Assembly: GCA_017694275.1 (NCBI GenBank)
Contig: JADINB010000050.1
Coordinates: 1 to 9,547 of the forward strand
DNA: 9,547 nt
Origin: Candidatus Egerieousia excrementavium
GTDB lineage: Bacteria > Bacteroidota > Bacteroidia > Bacteroidales > UBA932
Reading direction: 5' to 3'
Each line of letters opens with the position of its first letter. Position 1 is the first letter of the stretch. Below the pieces are notes generated by a model. That model was not told the DNA's origin. It saw only the letters and a program-made list of their open reading frames with translations, and searched no databases. The translations under genes were made by a program, and so were the position numbers. This document shows, in pieces, positions 7,285 through 9,547 of this stretch.

Positions 7285-8005
7285 ATCTGTAGACAATCTC
7301 ACCGACTTGTCTTTCAGGCGCCGTTGAACTCGCCCTGAAGCGGCTTCGGTTTGCAGCATCAAGTGCGGAACGTATTAGACACTCATCTGTTGAAGAAACA
7401 CTCTCTATGACGGATGCCGCTGTAACATACCCCTTTCTATTTACCGTTATACGTACGCTCACATCGCCTCCGCCATAACATTTGTAAACCGGGACCGGAA
7501 GGGAAATGGCTCTTCTGCCATCAAGGGTATAAGAGATTACAGAAGGGCCCTTGTATGTTTCAGAAGTGCTTTCAACCTTCTTTCCAGGAACAGCCACATC
7601 ATCACTGCCTTGTTCCATTTCTGCCTGTCTGCGTGATTCATCAAGCTTACGCTGCAGTTCTCTCGCCTCGTCATAGACCTGCGACGGGTTATCGAAACGG
7701 TCATCCCTGAGTTCGCTGCCGCTCCTGTCGACTGCAACATTGCGATAGGCGCCAGAGACTGCTGCAGGGCGGCTGCCTGAAAGCATCTCCTCCAGTTCCT
7801 GCTCAGCCTGTGCCTTGACCTGCAATTCCTTAAGCTGCTGCTGCAACTCGTCATATCCTGTAAAGTCCAGTACAAAAGAGGTTTCTGTCTGCATCACCTT
7901 GCTTATTGATGCAGACAGAAGTATAATCAACACCACAAGATGAAAAATCACCGTGGCATAAAACCCTATCTTTTTATCCTTATCTTTAAACAGCTCCTTT
8001 AACAC
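7271..8005 (-). CDS. TonB/TolA-like envelope protein (energy transducer family)
   Basis: This is a 244-residue bitopic inner-membrane protein with a C-terminal TonB-like domain. A lysine-rich cytoplasmic start (KDKDKK) precedes one membrane helix (about 13-34). Two charged helical or coiled-coil stretches follow (about 51-75, YDELQQQLKELQ and on, and 110-132). The C-terminal domain runs from about 154 to 244 and contains PVPVYKCYGGGDVSVRITV and RFRAS near the end. Thr18 and His22 in the helix have the same spacing as Ser16/His20 of E. coli TonB, the pair tied to ExbB/ExbD coupling. There is no proline-rich spacer, so it is not a standard TonB, and no exbB/exbD is in the window. The start is GTG at 8005, inside the end of udk (20-nt overlap). 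No in-frame ATG precedes the membrane helix, and the frame is closed a short way upstream. Its transported substrate or partner cannot be told. Confidence 0.8.
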   Translation of the reverse strand: MLKELFKDKDKKIGFYATVIFHLVVLIILLSASISKVMQTETSFVLDFTGYDELQQQLKELQVKAQAEQELEEMLSGSRPAAVSGAYRNVAVDRSGSELRDDRFDNPSQVYDEARELQRKLDESRRQAEMEQGSDDVAVPGKKVESTSETYKGPSVISYTLDGRRAISLPVPVYKCYGGGDVSVRITVNRKGYVTAASVIESVSSTDECLIRSALDAANRSRFRASSTAPERQVGEIVYRFIAQ

Positions 8006-8621
8006 GGACGCTCTCTTTAAGTGCCTTTTCGATTATGGCAACCAGAATATCTATCGCTACCTGGTTATGCCCGCCCTGGGGGATTATTATATCTGCATAA
8101 CGCTTGCTGGGTTCAATGAATTGCAGATGCATGGGTTTTACGGTAAGTTCGTACCTTCTGAGAACCTGCTCTACACTCTTGCCCCTCTCCACAATGTCGC
8201 GCGCTATTACGCGTGAGAGTCTGTCGTCTGAATCGGCATCAACGAAAATCTTGATGTCGAACATGTTCCTCAATCTCTCACATGTGAATATCAGCAGCCC
8301 TTCGACAATTATTATATGGGCCGGCTTGACCTTGACCGTCTCTGTCTTGGAACGGCTGCATGTAATATATGAATAGACAGGCTGTTCCACCGCATGACCG
8401 GCCTTGAGCTGGTTCAACTGCCCGATAAGAAGGTCGAAATCGATGGAATCCGGGTGGTCGAAATTCTGTACCGCCTTCTCTTCCGGAGAGAGGTGGCTGC
8501 AATCCTTATAATACGCATCCTGAGGAATGACCACTATATCTTCATGCAGCAGTTCCCTCAATTTCTGGACTACGGTACTTTTTCCGGAACCCGTTCCGCC
8601 TGCTATCCCTATTACCAACAT
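7986..8621 (-). CDS. udk: Uridine kinase
   Basis: Udk phosphorylates uridine (and usually cytidine) with a nucleoside triphosphate in pyrimidine salvage, in the cytoplasm. The 211 residues are the normal size. The P-loop is GGTGSGKST at 8-16. The family segments QDAYYKD (34-40, with the likely catalytic Asp35), NFDHPDSIDFDLL, PVYSY, IIIVEGLLIF and the lid-region RVIARDIVERGKS follow in the expected order, and YADIIIPQGG near the end is also typical. These separate it from phosphoribulokinase and pantothenate kinase relatives. The ATG at 8621 lies 11 nt after the asnS stop, and the end overlaps the TonB-like gene by 20 nt. It therefore sits in the middle of an asnS-udk-TonB-like operon. Only a weak, too-close GGAAG precedes the ATG. 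Confidence 0.96.
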   Translation of the reverse strand: MLVIGIAGGTGSGKSTVVQKLRELLHEDIVVIPQDAYYKDCSHLSPEEKAVQNFDHPDSIDFDLLIGQLNQLKAGHAVEQPVYSYITCSRSKTETVKVKPAHIIIVEGLLIFTCERLRNMFDIKIFVDADSDDRLSRVIARDIVERGKSVEQVLRRYELTVKPMHLQFIEPSKRYADIIIPQGGHNQVAIDILVAIIEKALKESVRVKGAV

Positions 8622-8632
8622 CTTCCGGAAAA

Positions 8633-9547
8633 TTAAAATTCTGCAGACTTGGGAGTACGCGGGAACGGTATCACATCCCTGATATTGGCCATTCCCGTTA
8701 CAAAAAGCAGCAGCCGCTCAAATCCCAGGCCAAAACCGCTATGGGGAGCAGTGCCGAATCTGCGGGTATCCATATACCACCAGAGGTTTCTGGTATCCAT
8801 CTTCAATTCTTCAATTCTCCTTTGCAGCTTGTCAAAGTTTTCCTCTCGCTCTGAGCCGCCGATTATCTCCCCGATCTTCGGGAAGAGCACATCCATTCCA
8901 CGGACAGTCTTGCCGTCGTCGTTCTGTTTCATATAGAAAGCCTTGATATCTTTTGGATAGTCTGTCACCATCACAGGTCTCTTGAAATGCTTCTCCACAA
9001 GATACCTTTCATGCTCGCTCTGCAAATCCACACCCCATCCTACAGGGAACTCAAAGTTCACTCCAGACTCTTCCAGTATCTTTATGCCCTCCGTATAGGT
9101 AAGTCTTACAAACTCTGTATTTATGACACTTTCGAGCCTTGCTATGAGTTCCTTGTCGAACATGTCGTTCAAGAATCGCAAATCGTCCATACAATTGTCA
9201 AGGGCATATCTTACCAGATATTTTATGAAATCTTCGGCAAGATCCATATTGTCGTAGACATCATTGAACGCCACCTCGGGCTCCACCATCCAGAATTCCG
9301 CAAGGTGACGCGGAGTATTGGAGTTTTCTGCACGGAAGGTAGGTCCGAACGTGTAAATCTGACCGAGTGCCATTGCACCGAGCTCACCCTCAAGCTGTCC
9401 GCTTACAGTCAGAGAAGTCTGCCTTCCAAAGAAATCCTGTGAAAAGTCTACCTCAGACGCCTCATTCCTGGGAATATTGTTCAGATCCAAGGTCGTTACC
9501 TGAAACATCTCACCGGCACCCTCACAGTCGGATGCTGTGATTATAGG
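8633..9547 (-). CDS. asnS: Asparaginyl-tRNA synthetase (partial, N-terminus off-window)
   Basis: AsnS is the class II (subclass IIb) synthetase that charges tRNA-Asn. Only the C-terminal 304 residues are visible. The frame is open to the right edge and reads PIITASDCEGAGEMFQVTT there, so the Met at 9508 is internal and the OB-fold anticodon-binding domain lies beyond the window. Motif 2 is at about 9275-9337 (FRAENSNTPRHLAEF), and motif 3 lies near the C-terminus (GFGLGFERLL, 8708-8737), followed by IRDVIPFPRTPKSAEF. The EGAGEMF and FRAENSNT blocks point to AsnRS rather than aspartyl- or lysyl-tRNA synthetase. No frameshift or loss of a motif residue is visible. It is the first visible gene of the minus-strand group leading into udk. 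Confidence 0.96.
   Translation of the reverse strand, partial: PIITASDCEGAGEMFQVTTLDLNNIPRNEASEVDFSQDFFGRQTSLTVSGQLEGELGAMALGQIYTFGPTFRAENSNTPRHLAEFWMVEPEVAFNDVYDNMDLAEDFIKYLVRYALDNCMDDLRFLNDMFDKELIARLESVINTEFVRLTYTEGIKILEESGVNFEFPVGWGVDLQSEHERYLVEKHFKRPVMVTDYPKDIKAFYMKQNDDGKTVRGMDVLFPKIGEIIGGSEREENFDKLQRRIEELKMDTRNLWWYMDTRRFGTAPHSGFGLGFERLLLFVTGMANIRDVIPFPRTPKSAEF

Noticed and set aside
8987..9442. A 151-codon open frame on the + strand opposite asnS
   Set aside because: The asnS frame is conserved through this whole region including motif 2, and the antisense product looks like no known protein.
1..9547. Search for mobile elements, CRISPR arrays, tRNA/rRNA genes, riboswitches or a new gene system
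   Set aside because: I found no transposase, integrase, spaced repeats, tRNA-like or conserved RNA sequences. All but the short intergenic gaps is explained by nine recognisable genes, eight of them in well-known families.

Overview
The window reads as an ordinary core-genome stretch from a member of the Bacteroidota, most likely order Bacteroidales. The evidence is the TTTG / TAnnTTTG type of promoter in the one divergent intergenic region, the near absence of Shine-Dalgarno sequences, a GluRS with the internal insert I associate with this phylum, a Bacteroidota-style FtsZ ending in NSYLHQTQD, and a C-terminal TonB-like domain protein. I cannot name the genus.

Left part (6-4886, + strand): the distal end of a division and cell wall (dcw) cluster, in the order murC, ftsQ, ftsA, ftsZ. 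The genes are packed with a 1-nt overlap, a 4-nt overlap and a 2-nt gap, so they are almost certainly cotranscribed and translationally coupled. MurC adds L-alanine to UDP-MurNAc. FtsQ is a membrane POTRA protein of the divisome. FtsA is the actin-like membrane tether, and FtsZ is the tubulin-like ring GTPase.

Middle (4906-5683): a small lipoprotein gene with a DUF3298 (RsiV-type) C-terminal domain faces ftsZ tail to tail, with 19 bp between the stop codons. It is divergent from gltX across a 114-bp region that appears to hold two back-to-back Bacteroidota promoters.

Right part (5683-9547): gltX (glutamyl-tRNA synthetase) on the + strand converges on, and overlaps by 14 bp, a minus-strand group transcribed asnS (cut by the right window edge), udk, then a TonB/TolA-like envelope protein. 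That last gene starts with GTG inside the end of udk.

No RNA genes, CRISPR arrays, insertion sequences, phage genes or defence genes are visible. Coding density is very high, the only gene-free stretch above 20 bp is the 114-bp divergent region, and I see no evidence of a new system. The points most worth checking are the promoter arrangement at 5598-5663, the DUF3298 lipoprotein, the TonB-like protein carrying a Thr/His pair in its membrane helix, and the two candidate interaction motifs in the FtsZ tail.
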